Source of the DNA: Ascoidea asiatica
Lineage: Eukaryota > Ascomycota > Saccharomycetes > Ascoideales > Ascoideaceae
Direction: 5' to 3'
Assembly (NCBI GenBank): GCA_001600695.1
Contig: BCKQ01000028.1
Span: forward strand, 37,824 to 101,823
DNA: 64,000 nt
Of this stretch, positions 9,600-22,242 are shown piece by piece; positions within the stretch are counted from its first letter, which is position 1, and every line of letters begins with the position of its first letter. The notes beneath the pieces were generated by a model that searched no databases, had not been told where the DNA came from, and saw nothing but the letters and a program-made list of their open reading frames with translations. A program made the position numbers and the translations under genes.

Positions 9600-12500
9600 A
9601 TGAACAACAATGACATTCATCTAATCACTAACTCCAATGATCTTCAACTTATTCCAAGATCAAAAATTAGATCTCTTTCAATTTCAAAATCAAAATCAAA
9701 TTCAAATTCAAATTCAAATTCAAATTCTATTCATAAATCAAAATCATTAAAATCATCTAAATCATCAAATAAAATTACAAATCTAGATTATATAAATGAT
9801 AATCCATCTTCCCAATCACAATCACAATCACAATCACAATCACAATCACAATCACAATCACAATCACAATCATCTTCTTCAATTTCTCCAATTTCTTCAT
9901 CTTCTCCAAAATTTCATAAAAAAATAAATAAAATTAATAATTCAAATATTCAAATTAAAATCAATATTAATAATCAATTCATAAAAAATCAATTGAATAA
10001 ACTATTCAATAACTTTAATAAATATTTCAATAATAACAACAACAACAACAACAACAACAATAATAATAATAACTTTAATTTTTATTTGAAATTAAATTCA
10101 TTATATCTATCATTATTAAAAAATTTAAATTTAAAAAATTTATTCAATTTAATTTATTTCATTTTTTTTTTAAATCTATTTAAATTTATTTACTTAAATT
10201 CTTTTAAAATCTCATTTTTATTAATTTTATTCATAATCTCATTATCTTATAATTTATATACTTATTATTTGAAAATTTCAACAATTAATAAAATTAATAA
10301 AATTAATAAAATTAATAAAATTTCTAAAATTTCAAATTCAAATAATAATTTTAAATTTCAAATTAAACCTCAAATAAAAATTAAAAATTTTAAATTTTTA
10401 TCAAAAAATAATTTCTTAAATGAATTAAATTTAATAAATTCAAAAAAAAATTTATTAAATTCAAATAATTCATTATTTCCAAATTATTTCATAATATCTG
10501 AATTAATTAATGATATTATTGATAATATTTTAAGAGATTTTATTTTATCTTGGTATTCCAATATTAATGAAAATTATAAAAATGGTGATTTATTTATAAA
10601 TGATTTAAAAATTATTTTTAATTTTGTAATTTTAAATCTTAAAAAAAAATTAAATTTAATTGATTTTTCAAATTTAATTATCTTAAATTTATTACCAATT
10701 ATTAATAATCATTTTAATAATTTCATAAATTCTGAACTTTTACTTAAAAGTAATAATAATAACAATAACAATAACAATAATATAAAAAATTTTAATAAAA
10801 ATCAAAAAAATTTAACAGAAACAAATGAATTAAATTTATTATTATCTTTAAATTATAATCGTGGTAAATTACATCCTGCAATAAATTCATGTAAAAATTC
10901 TTTAAAATTTAATCAAATTGATAGAAAAAATCATTTAATTTTAAAAATTAATAAAATTTTAAAATTCATATTACCAAAAGATTTATTAATTTCAAATCCT
11001 TCTTTAATTTTAATTAAACAAATTTTATCAAATAATTGTTTATTTCCAACTTTAGATTTATTATCTGATCCTGATTTTTATAATCAATTAATTATTAAAA
11101 CTATTGGTGAAACTTTAAAAGATAGAAGTCAAGTTGTACAATTAAGAGCTGCTCTTGAACAACATTCAAAATCTTCAAACTCTTCAAGTAATAACATAAA
11201 ACAAAATATAAATTCAAAAAATAATATAAATAATTTGAAAAATAAAAAAAAAAATAATAATAATAAAAAAATTGAAAATGATTTTATTTCATTATTAGAT
11301 TATAAAATAACTTTAAAAACTCAACAAACAACTTTTGAAAAATTTATTAAAAAAATTAATCATTCTTCAAACATACTTGAATTAAAACAATTAAAATATT
11401 ATCTTAATGTTCAATTAAATGTTGCAATTAGAAAACAAAATAAAAGATTATTATCTAAAAAAAATTCTTTAATCAATAATAATTCAAATAATTCTAATAA
11501 CTCAAAAACCTTATTGAATAAAGATATTCAAAAAAAAAAAATTTATGATGAAAGATTAATTATATATATTGAAAGATTAGAAAAAGTTAAATTAACTATA
11601 AATACAAGATTAAATGAATTATTATCTTCTTCAACTTCAAATTCAAATATTATTATTAATAATAATGATTATATTAATGATAATGATAATAATTATAATA
11701 ATAATAATAATAATGATAGTAATAATCCCAATTTAAAACAAGATCCAAGAGAAAATTTAAATTTATTAACAATCTTAAATGATTCTTCTTCTTTATCTTT
11801 TTTTATGGAATTTATGGAACAAAAAAATAGATTAATTTTATTACAATTTTGGTTAATTGTAAATGGTATTAAAAATCCATTAGAAGAAGAACCATCTGCA
11901 GAAGATTTTAATCTTTTATTTGAAGATGATGATAATATTGATTTTGATAAACTTTTAATTGCAATTAATAATAAAGAAAATGATTTAATTTTAAATTCAT
12001 CAATAAATTTTATAAAATTTGATAGTTCTAAAATGGATGATCCAAATTTAATTTCTAATTTTAATGTTATTAATCTTGCTCTGTTTCAAGATATAATTTT
12101 AATTTTTAATACTTATTTTTTAAAAAATGAAAATAAAAAAATTTTACAAATTCCAAAACAAATTTTTTTAAATGTTGAAATTTTTGTTAAATATTATAAT
12201 TTAATTTCTCAATTTCCTCAATCAAATAAAATTATTAATTTAATTCTTAAATTACTTTATGAAAAAGCAAGAAATTCAATTATTTTCTTACAACTGACTA
12301 TTTTTAGAGTTATGCATGNAAAAGATTTATTAGATTTTAAAAAATCAGAAATATTTTTAAAATTATTAGCTTCTGATAGTGCTAAATTTACAAATTATAA
12401 TAGTAATGGCAATAATAATATTGGTAACAATAATAATATTAATAGTAATAATAGTTTTGATAATTTGAATTTAGCCTCAAATGATTTATCTTATAATGCT

Positions 12501-14627
12501 GCAAGATATGCCTCTCTTGAAAGTGATGATGAATCGATTTATGAAGAGAATTCTTCTGAATTGGATTTGAATTCAAGTCTTGCCCCTCAAGTTAATGCAA
12601 GTTCTGATTCTTTATTTGGGTCTACAACTAATAAAAACGTTAGTGATGATGTTATAAATGCTGTTGAACATGCTTTATCTGAAATTATGAAAAATAGTGA
12701 TAAATTTGATGCTATTTCTATAAAACAGAGTGTATTAAATTCGAATGTTAAAAAACCAGTTGAAGTTTCAACTCCTGTTAACAAACAAAATATTAATCCC
12801 GGAGATGATTTAATAAGTCCAATGTCTTCACCTTCTCGTTCAAGTGATGGTGAATTAAATTATCAAGATTTATTTGGTTCTGAAGATAATAGTACTGATA
12901 GTTTATTTGCATCAACTAAGAAATTAAAAGATAGTCTGTCTATTAAATCAACGGGTAATGAAACTGTTGTTCCTGAAACTGCAAGTACAAAAACTGTAAG
13001 TACTGTTCGTCTACCTTCACCAGCTATAGATGATACAGAACCACCAAATTCTCAAGGATTAATACAGAATAATGAAACTTCAACTACTAAACGTTTAGCT
13101 GAAAATAATGATAAAACATTATTACAATCCATGATGATTGATGAATTATTATTAAATGATGATGATGTTACAACCGATGATAATGAATCTATTATATCCG
13201 AGTTATTGGCTTCTGAGGTTGGAGAAACTGATTCTGCTCAGCTTCATTTGGCTGCACCAGGTGATTTGAGTTTGAAAGAAGAAATTTCAAAATTAACTGG
13301 TGATATTGATAATTTAAATAAACAAATTGGAATTTTAGATCCATTATTGAAAAAAGCTGAATTAACTAATAATGTCCCTGAATTAAGGATTTTAAAAAAA
13401 TCACAAATAAGTGTTCAAAGAGAAATACATTTGAAAGAGTTACAAAGACAGCAATATATTGTTCAAGAAAATGATAATAGTTTATATGGAAAATCAAGAG
13501 TAACTATTCAATCATGTATTAATGATTATGACAAAAATGGTAAACAATTCACACTTTATATGATTGAAGTTCAAAAATTATCACCAGATAAAAAAACTGT
13601 AACTGCTGGTTGGATTGTTGCAAGAAGATTTAATCAATTTTATAAGCTCAGTGAATATCTTAAAAAAATGTATCCAGATACAAGGATGCTAAGATTTCCA
13701 AAAAAAAATATTTTAGTTCTTAATAAACTTCAACAAGAATTTATAATTAAAAGTAGAAGGAGATTATTAGAAGAATATTTACAAGGATTATTAAAAATTC
13801 CAGATGTTTGTCAAAATAGAGCATTTAGATTATTCCTTTCTTCAGAAGATTTTAATAATGATATTTTTAAGAAAAAATCTTTATATAATTTGAAAGAGGC
13901 TTATAATAATGCTGAAACATTGGCTTTTAGAAATAAAAATCGTACAATGGAAAATGTCACTACAAGGTTATATAAAAGTATTAGTAATGGATTAGAATAT
14001 TTGAATGGTGGAACTTCCGATCAATATAATCAAAATTTTACAACTTTTGAAACACCAGATAATTCAATAAGTAATAAATATACAGCTGAAGTAAATGATA
14101 TGCAAAATGAATTAGAATCATATCAAGATGGAAAAATTGCTTTTGTTAAACCAATTTGTGATTTATTCTTGAGTATTTTTGGCTTAAATCGTTCCAATAG
14201 TTGGTTAAGAGGTCGAGCCATTCTAGTAATTTTACAACAACTTTTAGGAAGTACTATTGAAAAAAAGACAAGAGAATTTTTTTCAATGTTTAAAAATGAA
14301 GTTGAAATAATGGGCTTATTAACTATGTTCAAAGATGCTATATGGCCCAACAATATTTTCTTTTTGGATGATAAAAATAGAAGAGAAAGAACAGCAAAGG
14401 AAAAGCTTAATACAAAATATGAAGCAAAAATCTTGTTGGAAACATTTATGACAGATATTGCAGGTAAAATTGTTGGAGTTAATAATTCTAAAAATGCAGC
14501 ATTGGAGATCTTTGCAATGTTACAAAATGACATTCTAAATAATCATTTGGTCTACGAGCTTTTCGATGAAATCATCGGTGAAATATTCCCAGAAATGGAT
14601 TATGATAACGAAGAAGGAAACGATTGA
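9600..14627 (+). CDS. MDM1: Mdm1-like PXA-RGS-PX-nexin protein of ER-vacuole contact sites
   Basis: An ER-anchored tether that joins the ER to the vacuole or endosome and acts in lipid handling. The protein has 1675 residues (S. cerevisiae Mdm1 has 1127); the extra length is low-complexity sequence: an SQ-repeat at about residues 70-96 and Asn runs. Order of parts: hydrophobic membrane hairpin at about 175-225; PXA domain at about 295-520 (ISELINDIIDNILRDFILSW); RGS-like domain at about 727-925 (FFMEFMEQKNRLILLQFWL) with one N-containing codon; acidic linker; coiled coil at about 1225-1280; PX domain at about 1298-1420 (WIVARRFNQFYKLSEYL, RFPKKNILVLNKLQQEFI); nexin C-terminal domain at about 1508-1650. 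The start is the first ATG; no intron is seen. It converges with the arrestin-like gene 560 bp downstream. Confidence 0.93.
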   Translation: MNNNDIHLITNSNDLQLIPRSKIRSLSISKSKSNSNSNSNSNSIHKSKSLKSSKSSNKITNLDYINDNPSSQSQSQSQSQSQSQSQSQSQSSSSISPISSSSPKFHKKINKINNSNIQIKININNQFIKNQLNKLFNNFNKYFNNNNNNNNNNNNNNNFNFYLKLNSLYLSLLKNLNLKNLFNLIYFIFFLNLFKFIYLNSFKISFLLILFIISLSYNLYTYYLKISTINKINKINKINKISKISNSNNNFKFQIKPQIKIKNFKFLSKNNFLNELNLINSKKNLLNSNNSLFPNYFIISELINDIIDNILRDFILSWYSNINENYKNGDLFINDLKIIFNFVILNLKKKLNLIDFSNLIILNLLPIINNHFNNFINSELLLKSNNNNNNNNNNIKNFNKNQKNLTETNELNLLLSLNYNRGKLHPAINSCKNSLKFNQIDRKNHLILKINKILKFILPKDLLISNPSLILIKQILSNNCLFPTLDLLSDPDFYNQLIIKTIGETLKDRSQVVQLRAALEQHSKSSNSSSNNIKQNINSKNNINNLKNKKKNNNNKKIENDFISLLDYKITLKTQQTTFEKFIKKINHSSNILELKQLKYYLNVQLNVAIRKQNKRLLSKKNSLINNNSNNSNNSKTLLNKDIQKKKIYDERLIIYIERLEKVKLTINTRLNELLSSSTSNSNIIINNNDYINDNDNNYNNNNNNDSNNPNLKQDPRENLNLLTILNDSSSLSFFMEFMEQKNRLILLQFWLIVNGIKNPLEEEPSAEDFNLLFEDDDNIDFDKLLIAINNKENDLILNSSINFIKFDSSKMDDPNLISNFNVINLALFQDIILIFNTYFLKNENKKILQIPKQIFLNVEIFVKYYNLISQFPQSNKIINLILKLLYEKARNSIIFLQLTIFRVMHXKDLLDFKKSEIFLKLLASDSAKFTNYNSNGNNNIGNNNNINSNNSFDNLNLASNDLSYNAARYASLESDDESIYEENSSELDLNSSLAPQVNASSDSLFGSTTNKNVSDDVINAVEHALSEIMKNSDKFDAISIKQSVLNSNVKKPVEVSTPVNKQNINPGDDLISPMSSPSRSSDGELNYQDLFGSEDNSTDSLFASTKKLKDSLSIKSTGNETVVPETASTKTVSTVRLPSPAIDDTEPPNSQGLIQNNETSTTKRLAENNDKTLLQSMMIDELLLNDDDVTTDDNESIISELLASEVGETDSAQLHLAAPGDLSLKEEISKLTGDIDNLNKQIGILDPLLKKAELTNNVPELRILKKSQISVQREIHLKELQRQQYIVQENDNSLYGKSRVTIQSCINDYDKNGKQFTLYMIEVQKLSPDKKTVTAGWIVARRFNQFYKLSEYLKKMYPDTRMLRFPKKNILVLNKLQQEFIIKSRRRLLEEYLQGLLKIPDVCQNRAFRLFLSSEDFNNDIFKKKSLYNLKEAYNNAETLAFRNKNRTMENVTTRLYKSISNGLEYLNGGTSDQYNQNFTTFETPDNSISNKYTAEVNDMQNELESYQDGKIAFVKPICDLFLSIFGLNRSNSWLRGRAILVILQQLLGSTIEKKTREFFSMFKNEVEIMGLLTMFKDAIWPNNIFFLDDKNRRERTAKEKLNTKYEAKILLETFMTDIAGKIVGVNNSKNAALEIFAMLQNDILNNHLVYELFDEIIGEIFPEMDYDNEEGND

Positions 14628-15190
14628 AGTTGCTTTCCTTGGATATATAGGTTTTTTTATTCTGTTTTTAGGAATACCCTCTAATTTCTTGTTTAATGGT
14701 GAATGTGTTGTTCATTAATTGAAGTTTCTGTTGTTTTTTTATTGTTTTTATTATTCTTTTTATTCTTTTTGATTTATCGTTCGATTTCTTCAGGTGCCTT
14801 TTTTAATAAATTTTACAGTTCTTTTCATAATTCATAAAAAAGTGATAACTAAGATAAATTTATAATGAAGTTATTTTTTTATAAACTCTATTGAAAAATT
14901 TGTTTTATTTTAAGACAAAATCAAAAAAAAAGATATAAGCAAAACAAATGCCAAAGAAAAAAAGAATAAAATTATTGAGAATATTGGTTACAAACTNGAA
15001 GGAAACAAAAATGAAAAAATGCCAAAAGGTTATTACCAACACAGTGAAGAAATATAGAAAAAAGAATAAAAACAAGGAAAAAAAAAATAAGAATAAGAAA
15101 AGGNAGCAAAGCAGTGAATAAAATAACAGAAAAAAACGCAAAAAAAAAAAAGAAAAAGAATCTTAGTTACACAATTACATCTTTTTAAAG
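14628..15190. terminator. Shared 3' intergenic region between convergent MDM1 and arrestin-like genes
   Basis: T-rich on the MDM1 side and A-rich on the other, as expected for two converging polyadenylation regions. No gene is seen; the frame at 14905-15141 is a base-composition artefact. Confidence 0.5.
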
Positions 15191-16275
15191 TTAATGATCA
15201 GGATTAACAAGTAAATCATTAAATCTACCATCATAACTAGGTAAAAAATCATTTTCATTTAAATTATTATTATGAATATCAACAATGTAATTTGGAAATT
15301 GACCATTTAAATTATTGAATACATGATTTAATTCATCATTTGAATATATTGAATTATCTTCATTATTTATAATAACAATATCACTTGAAACACTTAAATA
15401 TCTAATAATAAATGGTTTTTTATTAAAAGTGTTTCTATATTTTTTATCAGTTGAATATTTATTAAAATTTTCTAAATTTGTGATATCCATTGAAACAGAT
15501 AATTTATATTTTCTTTGAAGATCATTTGATAGAAAAGATGGAGTTTTACAATGAATTATACTATCTTTAAAATAATCATTTGAAATTTCAAATTTATAAA
15601 CATTACAATTTGATAATGAATCCAAATCAATATTATTATTATTATTATTATTATTACCATTAGAATCATCAGAATTATTATCTTGTTGTTGAGAAACAAT
15701 TTTAAATAAATTAATTAAAGGTAATGAAATATTTTCATTAATATAAATTGGAACTGAATTAATTTTTGATTGATTAACCTGTTTAACTTTTAAATTTGTT
15801 AAAGAAATTAAAGAAAATCTTAAAGTATTTATAAATAAATTTTTAAAAGAAAGATAATAATCATCATATAATTCAATTAAATTTTTTTTAATTAAATAAT
15901 TTAAAACATTATTTTTAATTTTAAATAATAAATTTATTTTAAAAGAATTATTTGAATTAATTATTGGATTTAAATTTTTAAAAATTTTTGCAATTGAATT
16001 ATTATTTTGAAATTTAATTTGTAATGCAAAACTTGGACTTATATAACTTTTATCAAATATTATATCATCTAAATTGTTATTGTTGTTGTTGTTATTGTTG
16101 TTGATATTACTGTTTGTATTTAAATTTGTATTACTATCAGTATGAATGGAAGAATTATTACTATTACTATTATTATTATTACTGTTATGAGTGCTATGAG
16201 TTATATGACTTATATGACTTGCATGAGTAGATATTCTTTCTATATTATTAATAATATTGTTATTATTAATAATAC

Positions 16276-16347
<72 letters not shown>

Positions 16348-17206
16348 CAGATTTGATAAATTTGAAAGAATACTGATTGATTTGTTTGATTGAATAATTT
16401 AAATTTAAGTTTAAATTTAAATTATTTATAAAATGTTTAAAATGAAAATAATAAAATTTTGAAATTGATAAATTTGAATTTATATAATATTGATTATTTG
16501 AAGAATAATTTAAATTAAAAATTGGTAATTCATAATTTAAGAAAATATTTTTTGGACTAAATGAAAATGGTTTATAAATTGAAGAATTAAATTTGAATAA
16601 ACTTGGTCTTTTTAAAGAAACTTTTAAATAATAAATAATTTTAACAAAAGAATCATCAGAAGAATAAATAAATGAAGGAGGTAAATAATGAAACATATCA
16701 TAATTATTTATATTTACAGAAGATTGATTATTTGTTAAGAATGAATTTTTATAATGTAAGTTATTTAATGGAATTTTATTAATTTTAAATGGAATTTTAA
16801 AATTAAATGGATATTTATAATTACCAATATCTAAAACATATTCTTTACCTTTATTTTTATTATCTTTAATATCATTAAAATTATTATTTGGAAAAAGTAA
16901 TTGATCTAATTGTAAAAAAATATTATCATAATTAATTAAATTTGTTGGACCAGATAATAAAATTGTATTATTATTTGAAGAAGTTATAAATTCAGACATT
17001 GAAATTGCCATATGACCAGTTAAAGTTATAGTTAAATCAGATAATTTAAAAGGTTTATTCACAATCAAATTCACATAACCAGATATTATATCATTATTTC
17101 TATATATATGTCTTGAATAATCTGTTATTGGTAATTGATTATCATTTTCATTAATTGGATTATCAATTTCAACAGATAAATTATATGATTTCTTAAACAT
17201 TTTCAA
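15191..17206 (-). CDS. Arrestin-related trafficking adaptor
   Basis: A 671-residue alpha-arrestin-like protein. Such proteins link plasma-membrane transporters to the ubiquitin ligase Rsp5 for endocytosis. The N-terminal arrestin sandwich is visible: VSLIV-type strand IISGYVNLIVNKPFKLSDLTITLTGH; GNYKYPFNFKIPF (the typical 'PF.F.IP' strand); LPPSFIYSSDDSFVKIIYYLKVSLKRPSLFKF. A very long Asn run, encoded by (ATT)n on the plus strand, interrupts the fold at about residues 288-330, and more Asn/His/Ser repeats follow to about 380. The C-terminal arrestin strands resume near residue 390. No PPxY motif is present, but LPSY close to the C-terminus (NDFLPSYDGR) is a plausible variant Rsp5-binding site. 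I cannot assign it to a particular ART gene. Confidence 0.82.
16270..16347. repeat. ATT trinucleotide microsatellite inside the arrestin-like gene
   Basis: An almost uninterrupted ATT run on the plus strand that encodes polyasparagine (AAT codons) on the minus strand. It is expected to vary in length between strains. Confidence 0.9.
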
Positions 17207-18482
17207 AAGGATAATAATTAATAATGAACGATGAATAATGAATAATGAATGGATATAAATAATAAGTTTCCTATATTTTCAATAGCAAAATAATGATTAA
17301 AGAAACTAATGAAAAAATAAATAAATAAATATATGAATGAATTTACAGACTAATTGTAAGCTATAATTGAAGATTCCAACAACAAACTTCACTTCAAGGT
17401 TTCATTTTGGGGGAGAAGCAGAATAATGAGCTGTTGATTGATATAAATAGACCTTTGATACAGTTAAATGGTTTAAGAAAGTGATGGATTGTTTCCTTTN
17501 ATGATTTCTTTTAGATTTAATTGATCAGAATCAATTCTATTCATTTCTTTCTTCTTTTTAATTCAATTCAAACCTTTTTTTAATCAAATAATCAACAAAA
17601 AGAAGATTTTGAGATTTGAGATCTGAGATTTGAAACTGAGAATCAAAAGTAAATAAAGAAAACAGTGGAAGTGGTTCTGTTTGAAAAGGGTATTATNGGA
17701 CATACGAGGTAACTTAATAATGGTTATCGTACTTTTAGAACTGTGTGATCCAGAATATCCCGAATAGTGCAGGTATTTAGGAACATGAGAACGATGGCGC
17801 CTCGACGTACTCGTGCCACGATAAAGTTTGTGAGGCTAAACAAAATTAAAACACAAGAAACAAGAAACAAGAAGATCAAGAAGAAGAAGAGAAGAAGAAA
17901 AAGAAGAAGAAGAAGAAGTAAGTAATGGGAAGAGAAGAAGGTAATGAGAGAGAGAAACAAAGAAGAAACAAAGAAGAAACAACGATGGGAATCAAGAACA
18001 GACAAAAAGACTGGTTGGAACAGTGATTGGGTCTGAAGAAGGTGATAGTTGTGGATACAGAGCTCAATAGGTGATCATATAAATAAGAATAAAATAAAAA
18101 GATATTGTATATTTATTTCATAAAGTTTGTAAATGTATTAAGAGAAATAATAAAACAGAGATAACAGAAATAACGTAAATAACAGAAATAATGAGGTTCA
18201 AAAGTAATGCAAATGGTGTCTTGGAAATGAAACTATAGTCACAGTAAAGATTTATAACTGGATCAATCTCAATTCTCACCATAAAAAAAGGAGAAAAAAG
18301 TCTTAGAAATAAGTTATTAATAGTTGAAAAGAATATGTAGAATATAGAATATTAAATTTATAAGTATTTTCACAGTTTTTTTTTTTGATTGTTTTTGATT
18401 ATTTTTTTTTTATTTTTTATATTTTTTTTTCAATTTTTTATAATATTTTCATACTTTAAAGTATTTTAAAGTTATTAATTTT
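17207..18482. other. Intergenic region between arrestin-like start and SCAP end
   Basis: 1.3 kb without a convincing gene. From 17207 to about 17500 is the arrestin-gene leader. A more GC-rich part (17690-17835) contains a short hairpin-like sequence around ggcgcctcgacgtactcgtgcc. A purine-only AAGAAG tract runs from about 17875 to 17955, with AAAGAAGAAACA repeats after it. The final 180 bp are T-rich, the 3' flank of the SCAP-like gene. Open frames at 17724-18067 are shadows of the purine tract. Confidence 0.45.
17875..17982. repeat. Purine (AAGAAG)n tract
   Basis: Strand-asymmetric purine tract with GAAGAA units, then repeated aaagaagaaac units at 17956-17981. Confidence 0.8.
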
Positions 18483-21400
18483 TCATTCACCAACATTTGC
18501 TAACAGAACATCTCCGAAATTAGTTGAATGAATAATATCTTTTCTAAGTGCATTTTTCCTCCTTTTATTTACAAATGATAATCCACTTATTTGTTCATTA
18601 CTATTTTCATCATCTTCATTAGATATTAAATCATCATTACCTAAATATAAAACTTTCATAATATTACCAAAAGCAACAACTATTGATTTGTGCCCAAATT
18701 TATTTATACAACTAATATTTTTAATTAATAAACTTTCATTTTCATCTCCAGGAATTTCATGAAATGCAACTTTACCTTGAGCTGTCATTGTAAATCCTTC
18801 CCATAAACTACCAATTGGTGGTGTACCACCTTTATATAAATTTAATGGTTTTGATTTTTTAGATTTTAATCTTGATCTTGATCTTAATTTAGAATTTTCT
18901 GATGNTAAAAAATAATTAGAATTAAAAAAATTATTTCTATTAACAACTGTTCTATTTAATGATTCAATAATTTCTTCTTGACTTTTTTTTCTAATTCCTG
19001 CAATCATATTCATATCACTTAATTCCCAACATTCAACATCTTCAAGCCAATGTTGATGCTCTGTAACTGAATCAAATCCTAAACATCTTGTTTCTCTTGG
19101 ATCTCTTTCAACTCGAAGACATATACTACTTTTTGCTCTATTATCAATTGTAAATGTATGCATTATTACTGTATTTGTATCAATTTCACTATAAACAAAT
19201 GAAAATGATGAAACTGATGCACATCCACAAAATCTACAATGTGTTGGTTGTGCATGAAATACATGAAATGATTTTGGTTTAAATTGTCCAATATTAAATC
19301 TTTTAACTAAAGTTCCTGTTTGAACATCAATTAATTCTGCAATTATACCATGAGTTCTCATAATCATTCCAACAAATGAAACAACTGCAATTGTTGATTT
19401 TTCAAAATCTTCAATTGGTACTGTTTTTGGTATTATAACATTTGTCATTGAACTTATAGAATTTTGTCTTGAAAGAATTTCTCTATTCATTCTCATTGAA
19501 GTTCTTTGCATTGCTAATGGTGTCATTAAACTTTTACCTTTATTATATCTTTCTTCTTGAATCATAAGAGTTCTTGTTCTCCATTTATTATTAACAACTG
19601 TTGAAACAATAATTGTACCTTTAATACTACCAGAAACAATTCTATCATTAACTCTTGCAGATATTAATCTTTTTGAAGATATTAAAGGTATTGAAGATAT
19701 TGAATCAATTTTTAATNAACCATCTTTACATGATATTGTTAACATATTACCACTTTTTAAAACAATAATAAATTCTTCATCTTTATCTTCATCTGTATTA
19801 TTTAAAGAAAGTTGATCAAAAGCTTTTTCAATATCAACTTTTGGTGAAGAAATTGATTGTAAACTATTTTTTCTTGAAATTGTTGGAGTTCTTGGAGGTT
19901 GAATTAAATTTGGAACAACATTACCAAGTTCTTGAATAGAATTTGATTTTCTTAAATTATTTTTTGAAGCTTGTTTTTGTAAATTTTTTTTTTTTCTTAA
20001 AGTTGCTAACATTGTTCTTTTTCTAAAAAAAGCTTCTAATGGTTTTGAAGAAATTAATTCATTTGAATGAATTGTCCAAATCCAAGTCATTGCAAATCTT
20101 GACCAACATTTTATATAACCCGATTTTGAAAAAATTGCAATATAATCACCTTGTGTACTTAAAGTAACAAAAGTTATTGGCCAAAAATTTCTAACAATTG
20201 GTAATAAATATGGTTTTGGAATTGAAGTACTAACTGGAGACCAAACTAAAATTTTATGATCCATACCAACAGATACAACAAATGGACAAGATTGAGTTGT
20301 TGAGATTGATAAAACATCTAAATAATGACCATCAATTTTTAAATTTTTACATGAATAAGCTTTATCAATATCAGAATCATCAGAACTCAGATTTTTTTCA
20401 TTATCATTTAAATAATCATCTTTTGATAATGAATTTAAAATATTTTTTAGAGTAATAATAGTAATAGCTAAGATAAAAGCAATTGAAGCTAAAAATTCTA
20501 GGAAATAAAAAATATCAAAATTATAAATAATTTTAGAATCAGTATTTATAAAATTTTTTAAACTTATTGAATTTTTTTTAATATTTAAATAATTTAAATT
20601 ATCTAAAACATTTTCAGATATTATATAAGTTGGTTCTTGAATTGATAATAAAATTTTATAAGTTTTTTTTTTTTTATTAAAATTTTTAAAATAATTTGAA
20701 TTTTTAAGAAAAATATTAAATTTTTTATTTGTTAAAAGATTAATTAATTCAATTCCAAATAATTTTTGATCTAANAAAAATGTGAAAGGAAAATTATTAT
20801 CATTATTAATTAAATTAGATATATATTGAGTATCAAAATTAGAATCAAAGTTTGTATTTGTTTTTATATTCGAATCTAAATCTGAATTTATATTTTTTAT
20901 ACTTTTGATATTATTATTATTATTTGTTGTTGATGATGATGAAATTATTTCATTTGATTTAATTTTATTATTTAAATTATTATAATCTATTGAAGTTATA
21001 TTATTAATATTATTATTATTGAAGTTTTGATGATTTGAGAAAATATTAATTGAATTTTCTGAATTTAGGAATTTTAAATTTATGAATAATAAGAAAAAAA
21101 TTAAAATTATTGAAGAAATAATTGAATTTGAAAATGGTAAATTAATTTTTAAAATATATTGAGCAAAAATATGTCTTAAAGAAGATCTTTTTGGTCTATT
21201 AATTTCAGAATTATTTAAACCTAATAAAGAAAAAGTTAAAAATGAACCATTTTTTTGATTAAAAGAGTTAAAATTTTTTTTATTTGAAATTAATGANTAA
21301 TTTGAATTTGAATTTGAATTATTATTTTCTAAATTTATATTATTATTACCAATATTATTATTATCATTTAAATTATTATTAATATTATTATTATTAATAT

Positions 21401-22205
21401 TATTATTAATATTATTATTTAATAATAATAAATTTTTTAATTGTAATTTTTTTAAATCTATAGATAAAATTGCAGTAAAATAAGTTAAATGTAAAAAATG
21501 ATCAATAATTAAAGTAAAAATTGAAAAAAAACAGAATTTTTTTTTTAAAATTGAAACAAATGGAGAAATTATTAATAATATTAAAATATTTATAAATACA
21601 ATAAAAGTTGAAATAATATTTGAATTTGAGAAAGATAATGATAATTTTTTAAATAAAGGTAATTGAAAATTTGAATTTAAATTTGAATTTAAATTTGAAT
21701 TTGAAATATTATTTAATAATCTAAATAAATTTTCAATACTTATAATAATTATAATAAATGGTAAAAATTGAAATTGAAATTGAATTTGAAATAAATCAAA
21801 ATTTGAATTATTATTAATATTATTAAATAATAAAGAAGTTAAAGTTGAAGAAGATAAAAGGGATAAAATTGATTGAATTATAAAAGCAAATAATAAACCA
21901 AATCTTGAATTTATTGAATGAATATTTGATAAAGATATTAAGAAATATAAAGATAATAAGATATAAGAAAAAGATAATAAGAAATTATCAAATTTTGAAA
22001 TTTTAGATAAATTTAAAATTAAATTTTTATTTTTTTTAAAATTTGAATCTCTATCAAATATTATTAAATTATTTTTATTTTTATTGGATGTTATATCATT
22101 ATTATCATAAATATCATTAATGAAATTTAAATTTGGATAATTTAATTTAAGAAATTTTAAATTTTCATCCCAAATTTTACCAGGATTTTTATTATTTACT
22201 TGGCG

Positions 22206-22242
<37 letters not shown>

